Of a DNA stretch of 64,000 nt, positions 1 to 13,600 are shown piece after piece. The stretch is from positions 1,635,066 through 1,699,065 of the forward strand of contig JACATO010001009.1 of assembly GCA_018389105.1 (NCBI GenBank), given 5' to 3'. The position numbers were made by a program, and so were the translations under genes. The notes under the pieces are model-generated. The model ran no database searches. It was not told where the DNA came from and saw only the letters and a list, made by a program, of their open reading frames with translations. The first letter of the stretch is position 1; each line of letters starts with the position of its first letter. The DNA comes from Nautilus pompilius. Taxonomy: Eukaryota > Mollusca > Cephalopoda > Nautilida > Nautilidae.

Positions 1-1679
1 TTTCTCCACACCCATTTTTGTCCATCTGATATGAACTGATAAAAGTGAGACTTTGTTGGACAGCCTGTCTGGACCTGTGTAAACCTATGCTTTACACTGA
101 CTTCCATAAGCGAGGGATTTTTCCAAGCCCAAATTCACTGTAGCCCAGTTTATGCAAACAACATTGTAACAAATTTACGGTATTGGCAATGTCTGCAAGC
201 CTTCAGCTTGGATTGGACCTCGCCTGCCAAACTAGAGCTATTTTGGTTCATTCTTTAACAAGTGATGGCTGTCCTAGTTGATCTTTCATTTGCCTGATTA
301 AAATGAGCAATGATGTAATGCACTATTTGATTTTCAAGCACAAGAATTCATGCTATCTGCCTCATTTTTACCAGTCTAATTCTCCAATCCCAACTTGTGT
401 AAATGGTGGCATCAACTGCATAAAGTATTTTTAACATTCTACTAGCTCTATCATTGTCTCATGACATGCACCATTTATAGCCTGAGCACAGGGTCTTGAG
501 GGTAACATGGTTTGTTCCATGACTCTTATGGTTCTCATTTTATTCTGGCAGGGGTCTGTACATATGAATATTGTACATTAGTGGCCAAAATTATTGATTT
601 GGTTTACTTTAGAAGTTAGAGGCAGGCTGAAAGCATCATAGCTTAATCATTAAACTGATAGATAATCTTTGATATTCTTGTCCAAAGACTTTCTTTACTG
701 TAGTCAGCATTGCCTTTTGTTTTGCAACCAAATTTAAATGTCCATTGTGCTACAATGAAAGATTGCATTTTTAATAAAATAAAGCCAGTTAAGCAGTGTT
801 CAGTTGCCTAATTTCTCATAGAATGCAAGTAATTTTTAATAAGCCACAACTGACTGTAACAAAAGAAATGCAACAATAATCAATCAGAAATAAGATTTAG
901 CCAGGGTGTAATTACATTTAAATTAACAAATTAGAATGATTCTGGTGTTGCAATAATTTGGGCTGCCAATGTACAATGTACATCACACGTCTACTTTTTT
1001 ATTTACAAAATTACTATCAATTTGGTATTCATATAATTATATTAAGTGTGCCTAAATATTTATATTTATTCTAATTACTGTAAAAAATGTTCTGAAAAAC
1101 TGCATAGCTTAACAGAAAAGAAAACTACCTTTTGCCTGACTCTGCATGTGATGAAAAAGCAACAAAGTCAGCTGATACAAACCAATAATAAGCAATATTG
1201 TTGAGCACAGGTGGTGGAAAATGACTACCAGCTGTGCAGTGTGGGCAGTATATTAATAGTGATGTTTTCATATATTTCTAAGCAAGTATAATCATAAGAA
1301 ACAGTTAAATATATACTTTTATTCTCATCAAAATTTATTTTTGAATTTTGGTGGCTGAACTTTCGAAATATTTTGCCATATTCAAAATTCCTTCACATTT
1401 GAAGATTTGGAAAGAGTAATTTTAAAGCCTGCTGTTATTTAAAATCAGATTTATTTATCTGCCATAACAACATAAGGTGAAAATTTCCCTTCCCAAAGAA
1501 CACCTATAAATAGTAACTAACTAACTCACTTGTCTGATGCTGCCAATGGGGTTTCATTTTCACAATAACCCCAACAAGTATTCCTAGTGTATAAAGCTGA
1601 TCTTTAATACTTAATTTTGTTTAGTTTCTTCAGATTTCTTGGTCCGAAAGTTTGTATAAGAATCAACTCTGGCACTTAC
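1..1679 (-). other. RAD50 intron following exon 19 (partial)
   Basis: AT-rich non-coding sequence to the left window edge. It holds a Tc1-type MITE (574-973). I saw no further convincing RAD50 exon here, so the next exon, towards the zinc hook, should lie outside the window. Confidence 0.6.
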
Positions 1680-4600
1680 ATCACCATCTTCCTTTGGGTT
1701 TCCTGTTTGGAATGTTCTTTCGACATGGTCAGCAGTTCTTTTCGAAGACGACAAATTCTTTCTGCCTGGTTTCTTAAACAACAAAAAATGCAAAAAAAAA
1801 TAATTTACAATTAAGCAGAGCGCTCAGGAACCAAGTTATATGCAGTGTTTCTCAAAGTTAGCCATATTGTCCCTTAGTGAACCACAATACATGTCTGGGG
1901 ACCATACAAATTTTCAGTCAAGCGTACAATTTGCTTTTTGGTATTGTAAGTATTAGGACATTTTCAGACTGATTGACAGTTAACAGTAGGCCTCTGTCCA
2001 GGTTTTTGGCTGGTTTCTTATGAGTTACTGAGAGTAATATTGTTATGGTAGGTGACAACCTTCCTGGACCTTGAATCGATCACATTATATATACATAAGG
2101 TATATCAAAGTTTGGTAGGCTCTAATTACACATTTATTTTTGTTATTCTGACTTTATAGAGGGGACCACAGTGATAAAAGGGGTTTAAAAAGGGGGGCAG
2201 AAACCAAAAACGTTTGAGAAACCCTGTTATGAAGGACAGCTACCTACTATGAACACACTGCACAAGTAAAGGCATTCTTTTTCATAAAGGTAAAATAATC
2301 CTAGATCAAATTTTAAATCCTTTTTACCTTTATATATAAAAAAAAAAACAGAAAAAAACTTTTCACTCATTGCTGAGAGAACAAAATGGCCACCAAAATC
2401 AAAATTCTTAAGCCGAGTTATTTCTGGACTAAAACCATATTAAAATAATGATTATCATATTAATTAAAATATTCCAATCTTTAAAGAGCTGATATTAAAG
2501 TGGCTGAACATGTTATCTAAATCTGCTTTTCTATTTACTGACAATTTAGAAAACCTTCCCACAGTGCAATGCTATTTAAACTCACAATTGCTTACAAGAC
2601 AAAGTTGGTTAAATATCTGACAATCTTTAAAAATAGACCACACTAATTCTTTAGCTCTTGTACTCTTTGTTTGAGCAGCAGAGATGCATACCATACCATA
2701 CCAGTCAGCTTTGGCTGAGAGGCAAAGTTCAATTCCCAAGGATGACTGGCCTGGTTTGGCAAAATTTGCTTAGGATGGTTTCTTCTTGCTCTTCAGTGTC
2801 AATCTACTGGCATGGGATTCCAGTAAAGATGTTCCATGTCCTCCTGTAGATTGGTGCCGCCTAGACCAACAAAGTGCAGGAATGCCAACACCGCTTATCA
2901 GCAACCACGACACTATGTACATATACATTTGTAAATGATGATCTGCCATAATGATCTGATAAACTAATTCAGAAATTAATGACAATGGTCAGAACCTAAT
3001 TGCAAATTTTTGCAGCACTGCATTTTGAGGTTTACTAAATTATCAACACATAAAAACGAGGTCCTGATTGCATACAACTGTGCTGGTTCAAAAAAACTTC
3101 CAGTTAAATATTTAAATCCCATGTAAAGCCAAAGTTACTGGGCATACCTGAAGATCTAATTGGCTAGAAAGGATATTGCTGTAGAATGAAAATAAATAAT
3201 TATTAATAATTTAAGTATTAAATTCTTATTTTACTACAAAAAAGTCACCTGAGGTTTTTTGTGAGGATTTTACTGTTTTTTCCCACATGAAAAAATTACT
3301 ATCACCATCATCTTGACATGAAAAATTTTGGCCAAAATCATAGAAGTCCCTGTCAGGCTTGAGACAAAATCACTTTCTGCTAAATAGTGTCCAGGTATAA
3401 GCTTAATGATCTCCACAACTTTACCTATATCTTTCAGGTAGCATGATTGCTAGTTAGAGCAAGCACAGACGACATGACCTCCACTCCAGTCAGTCAGTCT
3501 GAAAGAATCAGCACCATAAATGCCTATCTAGCTGTCTTCCACCTATAGTCTGCAATTTTCACAACACTGCTTTATCCTCTATAGTAAACAGGTGTGGATA
3601 GAAGTATACCTGCACAGTGAGCTGTTGGCATTATCAGAGTAGGATAGTTTTCAAATGACCAGGCATCTTAAAAGCTTGAGAAGGACAGCATAGTTTAAAA
3701 ACAAAAACTTTCTGCCACTGTTGTTTCTAACATGTGATTTGTTCACATCCACTGGTACTCACATTACATACTTATCCAGCTCCCCTCTCAGGTGACTTGC
3801 TGGCATTTCACCAAGTACACGGATAATGGTACCTTCATGTTTATCTTTCCTGCAGAGAAACACAAGAGCATGAAGAAATGCCAAAATAAAACCTCCAAAA
3901 TGTCATTCTCCAATAAGGAAATTAAAATGTTTGCTATCTTCCTTAGAAAAGCATCTAGAAAAAATGTTTACGGTATTACCACAAAAATGTTTTTGTTTTT
4001 TTTCTTTTTGTAAAAGTTGCTTAAAAGCCAATACAAGATTCCCTTGCCTGCCATGGTGGTTATATTCTTGAAAACCACCACAGTAGGAAAGGCCTTATAG
4101 GAAACAGGAAGTCAGGGGAACTGCAGCCACAGTTTCTTTAACCCCTATGTTATTTCACTACTGTGGTTCAGTGACATCTCAGAGGAGGATGTGGCTGGAG
4201 CATCAGTGGCGGCTTTCGTAAAAAACCTAAGATGGAAGGTTGGCTCATTTTCTTCTGTGGATGAAATCCCTTTGTAGTTCCTTATATGGTCTCATTAATT
4301 CCTCCAACCCTCACTTTAGGTTGAGGTTACGCTCTTTGAATGGATCAATTTCTTTCCATGAAGAGATAAGAGATTGGTAGCATATATCATTCTGAGGATA
4401 AGGTTGGCTAGTCATCTTCAGCTTCTCCACTACATCCTCACCTGCATTGTCATCACTAGATAATTATATCAGCTCCTCAAGGTCTTCCTTGGTTAATTCC
4501 TTCATGTGTGACTGAAGGAGCTCCTTGACCACATTAGCTTTGATGTTGGCCAGCCCCTCACCTCCCAAATGCTATGCAGCCTCCACAATGCATTTGAACT

Positions 4601-7600
4601 TCATCATCAAACATAGGGAAGCCTTTATATCTGTACAGTCTCCCTTTAAGGTTTAAACCAGCAGGTATTCAGTGTCGATAGCTTCACCTCATCAAGTGTT
4701 TCCTTAATGTTGGTGATACAGTCTGATGTCACACTTTTTCCACTCTGTCACTGTCATGGTCAGGTCCTTCTCCATGGTGTCCATGCCAGTGAAGGTGTTA
4801 GAAAGTTGTTATCATGTCCTGGTCCATGGTCTGAAGGAGCAACATCATGTTAGGAGGCAGGAACACAACTTCAGTACTTGGGTGGGCAAATTGGAATGCC
4901 TCAGGGTGGCCAGGTGCATTATCCAAGATGAGCAGCACCTTGAATGCTAGATTTTTATTTGCAAGGTACAATGCACAAAACAGTTGTTGAACCAGTCCAT
5001 ACACTGCAGTAGTAACCCATACCTTGCAGTTAGAGTGTCAAAAGAGAGGGTGGTAGTTTTTTGTTCTTTGTCTTCAGGGAATGGGGCTTCTGTGAGTGGT
5101 ACAAGAGCATTAGTTTGATGAAGCGATACCCCCGTGGTGCTGCCGGAACAGACTTCTCAACTTTGAGATGAAAGTTCTGTTAGGCATGTGCTTCCAAAAA
5201 AGACCAGTCTCATCGGCAGCATTGAAGACCTGATCTGGCAGGTAACCCTTCTCTTCAGTCAACTTATTCAGATGCTCTGAGTACATTACAACAGCCTCGT
5301 GATCAGATTCCCCTGCCCCCACAATCTTGATATTATCCAGGCTGTACTTCAAACCAGCCCTTACTAGTTTGAAACTTAATGTTTTCAATGCTTCCCTCCC
5401 CCAAAGTTTCCACAAGATGCATGTAGATACACCTGATCATCTCGTGTGACACTTGGCTACTTAAAGATGCTTTTTCTGGGCCTGGTCTTCAATCCATATG
5501 TTAAGACCATTAGGGTCACGCTACATAAGGGTCACTTTAGCACTTTTAGATGTACCACCAGTAATACTGACCCTTACTGAACCTTAACTTTTCTTTACTG
5601 TCCTAATGGTGGACTCGTTAACTCCCACGAATGATGCACACTCACTATGAGCGAGCTGATCAACCACTCCTAATTATTCACACTTTTTTCACCTTTACCA
5701 CTAAGTACACTCTTAGGGGCCAAATTATTGTTAATAAACTATAAATACAGGTGATGACACATGAAATAATGTTGAGCAATTGACAACATCCCCTTGGTAC
5801 AAATCACTGTGCAAGAGATTGCATGGCGGGGATGACCAGCAGTGATGAGGATGTTGCATGGATGAATGTGTGTTTGGTATTCCTAGCCGTGCTATGCCGC
5901 AGATACACAGAAATCCGTACTGTGGTTGCTAAAATGGCATACAGAAGGGAAACTGTAGATATATGCATTCTTTGGAGGGTAAAACTGTTTGGAGTGGGAA
6001 TTCTGTATATTTCTAAGTTAATAAAATAAAGGGAAAGTCGGTTCAGGAATTTCCCTAAAGGTAGTAACAGAACTTGCTAATAAACTCAGCAACCAAACAA
6101 TCCAAGGCTCAGCACAAGTTCAAGCCACTCATACAATCCAATTATCATCATCACACTCAAATCAAAACAGTCCTCCACAGGACTAAATCTTGAAGATGGC
6201 AACATGGAAAGATTTATCAAAAAATGGGTTACTATTCATAACATGATGGGAAAATACCGATTTACTCCTATACTTTATACAGATAATACATCACCAATAA
6301 CTTTCCAAACTTAAAGGGATGTAAAATCTCAAAAAGAATAACATAAGATTGAGAAATCTTTCAAAATACACCATTCTGAATGGGTAAACAGCGCAGATAG
6401 GTAATATTCAGAAAATGTCTAGACTGCTGTGAATACGGTAAACAAATTTTAAAAAATAAATAAACAAAGCTGATAGGCATTTGATTAATTTCAAACAAGT
6501 TTTTGTTTTTTAAAAATCATCAAATTTAGTCTGTGAAATTATCAAGATTACTGAAGAGCCAGTTATGAGACTTAAATCTCAGCAAGCAAGATTAAACAAA
6601 TGGCTACAAAAACCAAAAAATTCATGGAGGCAAATGTGCAAAGCAGGTGGCTCGGCCTGTCAAATCCAACTCTGCCTCTAATTTTACAAAACAAAGTTAC
6701 AGGCAAAAATTGTTTTCTGCTCCTTTACCTTTCCTAAGATTAGTCAGTTACTAGGTTTTGGTTCTCATAGTTAAATAGACAGAATAGCACACAAACCAAC
6801 CTTGTCCAACCAGCCAGTGGGCATACTAACCTCTTCCTGATATGTTCATCTTTCAGGTTTTTATCCTTTCTTAGCATGTCCAGCTGAGTCTGAAAGGTGG
6901 ACTGACGATGGAGCTGGTTCAACTCAGTTCTTAAAAAAAAAAGGGGGAAAAGCTAAAAAAAACAGAATATCTAAAAATAACGAGTACCACCACAAATACG
7001 TCTGAGTTAGCACCATGTCACATGTCTCTCAAAAGTTAGTTTTAACAAACATCCAAGACAAAAGACTGAGTCAAATGATCCGTATCGGAGTCGTGAAGTT
7101 TTGATGACTATTTATTTTGCGTAAAATAAATAAAAAAAGGGGGGGGATGTAGAATTCTGATTTATAACTTTTACTCCTACAAAAGTGACCAAGTACTTTT
7201 TCAAAACACATCCATGCACAGTAGCGCCATCTAGCTCAATCCGAAAGGAACCTAGGACTTGTTTTGACAGCTGCTATATTTAGTTTCAACTGTAAAAGTT
7301 GACTTGATGCCTGTTTAATTATCCACTCAAACCAGCATCCTCTCTTTAAGAAACAATGATGGATCAAGAAAGATAACAGCAGAGAAACCAGAATCAGAAT
7401 TAACCATCCAAATTCTGCCAGTGAAAAACTTCTGACAATCTTGATACCAACATTCAAAGGTGTATTAAAGAGTAACCTATCCCTGATGTGCTACACTTGT
7501 ACAGAGAAATCTACTTTGTCACTGATTGTTACAAATTTCCAGTGATAAAAAGCCTTGAACAAAAGCAAGAAATACAGTAATAACCCAGACTCCGTTCTCA

Positions 7601-10600
7601 TAAGTGCCCTAACCAAAGCAAACCAAAACAATTTGCTGAATCATTCTCAGCTTCCTTCAAAACAGTTCTCCTGTTTTTTCGTGTACTGTGAAAAGGAATC
7701 ATATACAAACTGTAAAGTTTTTTAAGATAAAAAGTTCATGAATTACTTTGAAGAAAATTGTTTTCTCACACATGGTGGAAAGTGGACCAATCTCAGAGAA
7801 AAGTGCAGGGCTCTGAATAGCAAGCACATAGAAACAAACAAGAATCCTGCACCACAAAGTATATTTCCAGCAAGAATAAAAATGGGTAGGCCCATATGGT
7901 TTTGACAGCAGATGATATCAATATTGTCGTCATCTTATTGTATCATGCAAGCCCGTATGATAAGAGAAAACTACATATGGATGTTGGGCTCTCATGGAAT
8001 AATATAATACAAGATGATAGATAGATGCAGCCTTCTTTTCAGAAAAGCTAGAGAAACATGTGCAGCATTGCCAGGCTCACATGCACAAATAGGATGTGCC
8101 CATGTCCCAGTTTTAAAGAAAAAAGAAAATATATGCTATCTAACAATAATGGGGAAAAAATCCGGAGTATACAGTGACAGTTGAAGAACTCAGATGTCAG
8201 AACTTGTCTACCAAAACTGAGGAAATGATTGTGTACCTGAATAGAAGAAAATTAACCTAGCCTGTTACAAGGTGTTAAATGATAGATATATTGACCAAAT
8301 GACAAAAGGCACACCTTTAGAAAATATCAAAAAGATGGAAGCAAACACATTGCCAGTAAGCCAATCAACTCTGAAGCAATAAAATTTGCATGCTAACTAT
8401 ATTTCAACATTATGGAAAAACACAGACAAGGCAAAAATGACACAACTAAAGCTAAAGAATAACAAATGGACCATTGAAGATGGTAAATACAAGTTAGTAT
8501 AGTTCTGCACTTAATCCCGCTGATGACATTGCCACAAATGTGAACACTTACCTTTCTAATTGTGTTTGGCATAACTTGTGAAAATCTTTTAAATTCAAAT
8601 AAATATACCCAAAACTCAATTTGAAGACTTATCAGTTAACTTGGTTCATGTAAAATAATGTCACAGCCCCCTGATTAAAATGAAATACTAAAAAAGGCAA
8701 ACATGACAGTGCACAGGAATTACATGCAAAACGTAGTCCTCTCTATCAAGAGTACATTTTAACAGAAAACAGTTACCTTTGCACAAGAGTTGTAAATCTT
8801 AATTCTACACAATTTTCTCTTCTTTTTTACATAAACAGTCATCAAACAACCTTCATAACTTAAACAGACAGATAAATGGATTTGGCTCCTGAACTTAACT
8901 ACAGCGACATATTACAAAACTAATTCTTTCCCCACATAACTTCATGCAGTATTTTCAGTTTTTTCTACTGTCACCAAGTTTAAGCAAATCATAAAATTCT
9001 TGAAATTGTATCTTCCCCTCTTATTGTAGAATATCCTACATCTTGCTCCAACAGCCACGTTTGGTGTAAATTTGTATTCTCTCCAACCAGCTGCTACTGT
9101 ACATTTGCCCCACATTTCAAACTTCTTACTGTTTGTGTCCACTGACATTTTTCTAACTCACTCACATTTTTTACCTCATATTTTCTACATTTTGAGGTTC
9201 TGAAGTATCCGCAACAATATACCAAGATGTCATTTGTAATGGGAAATCACCTCCAATTGTTCAGAAACAGATTTACTATTATAGCAGAGAGATACCCTGT
9301 TATTGTACATTAAAAATAATTTAAAAATAGAGGGTCATACATTCAAACTTTAAGAGATTTTAGCATATTTCTCAGAAAACTCAAGTGATTTAATAGTAAT
9401 GGGGTATAACCCTTCAAAATCAGTTATATCTCTAATTTTCCTAAACAAAGGGATACAATTTTCTTAACACTACAAATTACAAAGTTTCGATCAGAACAAT
9501 AAATAATGAATGGCTCATTCAGCACAATCTAGAATTTAGTTTGTACCAATAATACTTATTTTTCACCTAATAATTCCCTAGATCCATGCCTTACCTACAA
9601 TTTTTTTATTTTTTTCCAGATTTTAAATTCTATTAAAAAAAAAGAAATGGAAAAGAATTTTCAACTCTGAAAACATGGAAACTACATCACTAATAATCTG
9701 TGAAACTCAACAGATATGGCAACATGCTAGGCTGAATTTCTCAGCAAAACTGCCAGTGCATCTTACAAGAGATCTGTTTACCATTCAGCATAAAGGCACC
9801 CCAGGACAGAACCTTTATTGTGATGTTTAATGTCAACAACGACACCAATTATTTAAATTATATCCTTGCATGCAAAACCGCACATCGCCAAAAGCATTGT
9901 TTATCCCAATCATCCACCATCTTTGGGCTTGTATTTTTTTAGAGATGGAGGAAATCTGATTATTGAGTGCTAGTTTAAGATTTTTAATGAATGAAGAAGA
10001 GTGATGACAGGAATTCAATTATATCCAAAATATATCTATCATATGTTTTAGTCAAAAAATTAAATAAGGAACAAAAGAATAAGAAAGACCAATTTAAAGC
10101 TAAGGAATTGGTACGAATGTATCACTAAATGTATTGTCACTCCCTTCTTGCAGGCAATCAACAAATATTATATAAACCTGCATTTTTAATTATGCATGAA
10201 CAATTTTACTAGTGGCATAATTATTTACTGGTCATTTATCACTCTGTCTCAGCAACCTTCACTGGTGAAAAATTCAAATGAGTAATGATTATGACAAAAA
10301 TCAGAGAAATTAATAACACTAATTGTTTTAGCCAGTTTGATACAAAGCCATGGCAGAATCTTCCATCAATTTATAAGTATAAAAAATAAATAAAATATAT
10401 TAATTGGTACAGAGGACATTGGAAAAACGTCACCAACACAATACCTACCCCAGCTCAGTCAATCTCCCTTCTATAACAGTTTTCTCCCTATTAAGTTTAC
10501 CAATTTCCTTTTTCAGTCTGTCAATATCAACTGAGCTCACTGTGGTCTGAAGGTCTTCTTTCTGAAAGCACACGTAAAACAACAGGAAGTTATTGGTGAG

Positions 10601-13600
10601 ATAGACTATTTACATGGAGAAGATGGCTAGAATAGGCATTTCCTGGTACTTTATTAACAATAACAGAACTAATAAATGGATTTACATTTTGCACAATTAT
10701 CAAGATTTAGTCCGGAGGACAATGACGATGACTGTTTTAAAATAAAATGATTTCATTTGCACTAACCATTTCTATTTTGGGGGAGATTGTACCTATGGCC
10801 TGAGCTTCTTTTGAACCTGCAGCATGTTAGTTGCTGATGTTCCACATTGTCTTTTTAACAGTCCATTGTACCAATGGAGCAACCAACAGGTTGTGGATTC
10901 AAGACTAAACTTGAGTACCATTAGTTCAAGGTTTGCTAAAGCTGACCAGTCGGGAACTGCCAAACCAACGCTGAAGTTTTTTTTTTTTTAACCATAGTGA
11001 AGCAATTTAGTTTTTCATACTTGAGACCACAAATTGGGAAGAGTTAGCAGCCATGCCTCTGAAAATATTCATGCAGTTTCCTGAGAGAAAACTTAGAATT
11101 TCTTTAGTTAATAATAAAATATTCTATCTACAGAAATCCATTTAGTTCAATGCTCAGCATCGCTGCTTATGCCTGCTAATACAAAATAATTTAAATGTCT
11201 GCGCTAGAATTACAAAACTGAGGAGGCCATTTGCTGCTAAGAGAGAGGGAAATCCCTTCTTCATTTGATATGATTATAGGCAAATTTTATGCTGGGATAC
11301 AATGTATGCCAAGAAACCTGGGATACAAACCATGTAGAAAAGTGTGGGAAGACCAATGAGACGGTGCAATAAATACACGTTTTAGTAAGCAGACTCAACC
11401 ATTTGAAGTGAGAAACCCACTGGAGTTAATTTTACTCATCTTATTAGTTCTGCTTCACAAAAAGCTGACATTTCCTTGATTCATCTAGACACAGCATTGT
11501 CAGAGAGCGGTATGCCATCAAGTTTTTTGCAAAATTTCTCATCAATCATACGTCAATAAAATTTTCTGGAATAATGCGCCTTTCACCTGATTTTGCTATT
11601 GCATAACTGATATGATATGAAGCAACAAGTGCATTTTTGTTTTCATTATGCATAGAAGTTTGAAATGCACTTTTTTATCCTGAAGTTCAGCACATTTTCT
11701 CAAAATACTCAGAACTTTTCTCTCTCAAATGCGGATGTTTGGTTTGAAGATGTTTTTGTAACTTGGCAGATTATACCACTGCTACTCAATACTTGTTAAC
11801 ATTCAACACATTCTCCACTTGGTTTGTCTTTGTTACCAGACCAGGTAAAACCAAACTTGATAAAACTTTTGTCATACTTCCATTTTCTCACTGTACTTGG
11901 GTTTAACTTATCAGAAAGACAAAAAATGGACATATGTAATTGTTTATGTGTCTAGACATTGCAAAGTAGGAGAAACACCAGCAGCACTAGTATCATTTGT
12001 CTTGTTCCTATCATTTTCATCCTTGTTTACCAGTTTTTACCCTTGATCCATGTATAGCAGATAACAATGGTTTTTTTAAATAATAATGTTGCTGTGAGGG
12101 CTGGTTATTTCCTCACAAATTCACAAATATAGTGGTGTCAACAAGATGAAGGCCCTCACTTGGTAAAATCCAAAAATAGAACAACAAAAGGATAATGAGG
12201 ATGCAAAAACGAACTCAGATATTATCTACCTTCACTATGGCAATGTCCAGGTCACATGATAATCTGCTGGCTTGACCCTATATATTACAGATAGCAGCAG
12301 TCCTTTAGTTATCAGTAGCAGCAATTGAAAAGAGAGAGCAGTGTCCAGTCTCTCTATTTATAGAGTTCAGCTATTCTCTCTCATGGAGGTGAATGGGTCA
12401 AGGGGGGTAATCGATTTCAGATGGTTGATTCAACCACAATAATGTATCCAAACATGAAAACAACCAAGGGTCATTCCATGTCAAGTGGAACAAATTTTGG
12501 ACTCGAAGAAACCTGACCCCCCTCAGAAAAATTTGCAAAAATTACATGTTGTAGTAGAAGCTTTTAGAATTATAAATATGAAAGTTGAGCATCCTAAGTA
12601 AAAAATTGACTGAGATATGGTCATTTTTCTGCATAGTCCCCTTTCAGACTTAAAAACATCATTAATTTTCTTCCATTTATGCCTACATTTTTTTACTAGT
12701 TCCTGTTGGGCTACAGATACCTGACTTTGCAATCTGGAAGAACATTTCACGTAGATTACGAATATGCATTTGATTTTTCTGTATTTCTTAACCCTTTCCT
12801 GTCGGTGCTCTGCAAAAGCGAAAAAAAATTTGGGCTGCTTTGTATTTTGGCGTTTTTAGCGGCTTCTTAGAGTACCTGCTGTACCATCCAGAACCGTGCA
12901 AATTGAGTTTTCGGTATATGATTAGTCATATAGACTAGAAAATAACATTGTGGTCATATGAGTGATATCCCCCAAGATATCGCTTTCCCATGGGAAAGTG
13001 GCCATGTCAGACAATGTCAGCAAGATTCATTTTTATTGCAAATGAAAGCTCTGATGTCCAGTTCTAACTTATCCAAAATTCAACTCTGGCACTCAAGTGC
13101 TTCTATTTTTGTTTTTATCATCTTTTTTCGTGCGTCTTGGCAATATCGTGCATTGTTGCATCTTCGTAAGCTGATATCATCCTGAGTCCTAAGTTACTTT
13201 AACTACATCAACATAACTTACAACCTTTTCCAGCTCCCCAGTCAACTCATTCACTTTGCACTCAGATGTGTTAGCCTCATCAAGCTTCTGGTTGATGACT
13301 TTGATTTTATCATCATTTTTTCTCTGAAAAGAAACAAATCAAGAAACATTAGAATGAAGTCTCTTTATTTTCATTTTTGCGAACTAAGGGTGAATTCATT
13401 CTCCTCAACCACTGCACTCAAACTAAAAAAGATTTTTTATTACAATTGCTATAAACCATATAATTTTTAGATTTATTCAATTTGAACCATGTCTTTTAGT
13501 TTCCCTTTTCAACACAGTAAATAAACAAGCAATTCCTAAGATCAGTAATAGTAACAAAACCAAAGTGGTTATACACATAAACAACAGTAGCCAGACTTTA

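Larger units (their letters stand above)
1773..6830 (-). other. RAD50 intron 18
   Basis: Intron of 5058 bp containing the hAT MITE at 1843-2226 and a degraded Tigger/pogo transposase (about 4120-5690). A coding segment of about 30 residues is expected here by comparison with vertebrate RAD50 but was not found. The rest is AT-rich without recognisable features. Confidence 0.7.

Noticed and set aside
3138-3170. Possible 31-nt RAD50 mini-exon with acceptor TTCTACAG and donor GTATGC in intron 18
   Set aside because: The encoded residues do not resemble the missing RAD50 segment, and the size is implausible for it.
10860-10930. tRNA-like B-box sequence (GTGGATTCAAGACT) suggesting a SINE
   Set aside because: No convincing A-box at the right distance and no defined 3' tail or target duplication.
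12785-12810. TTAA followed by CCCTTTCCTGTCGG, like a piggyBac end and target site
   Set aside because: No matching inverted end with TTAA was found in the neighbourhood and no piggyBac transposase is visible.
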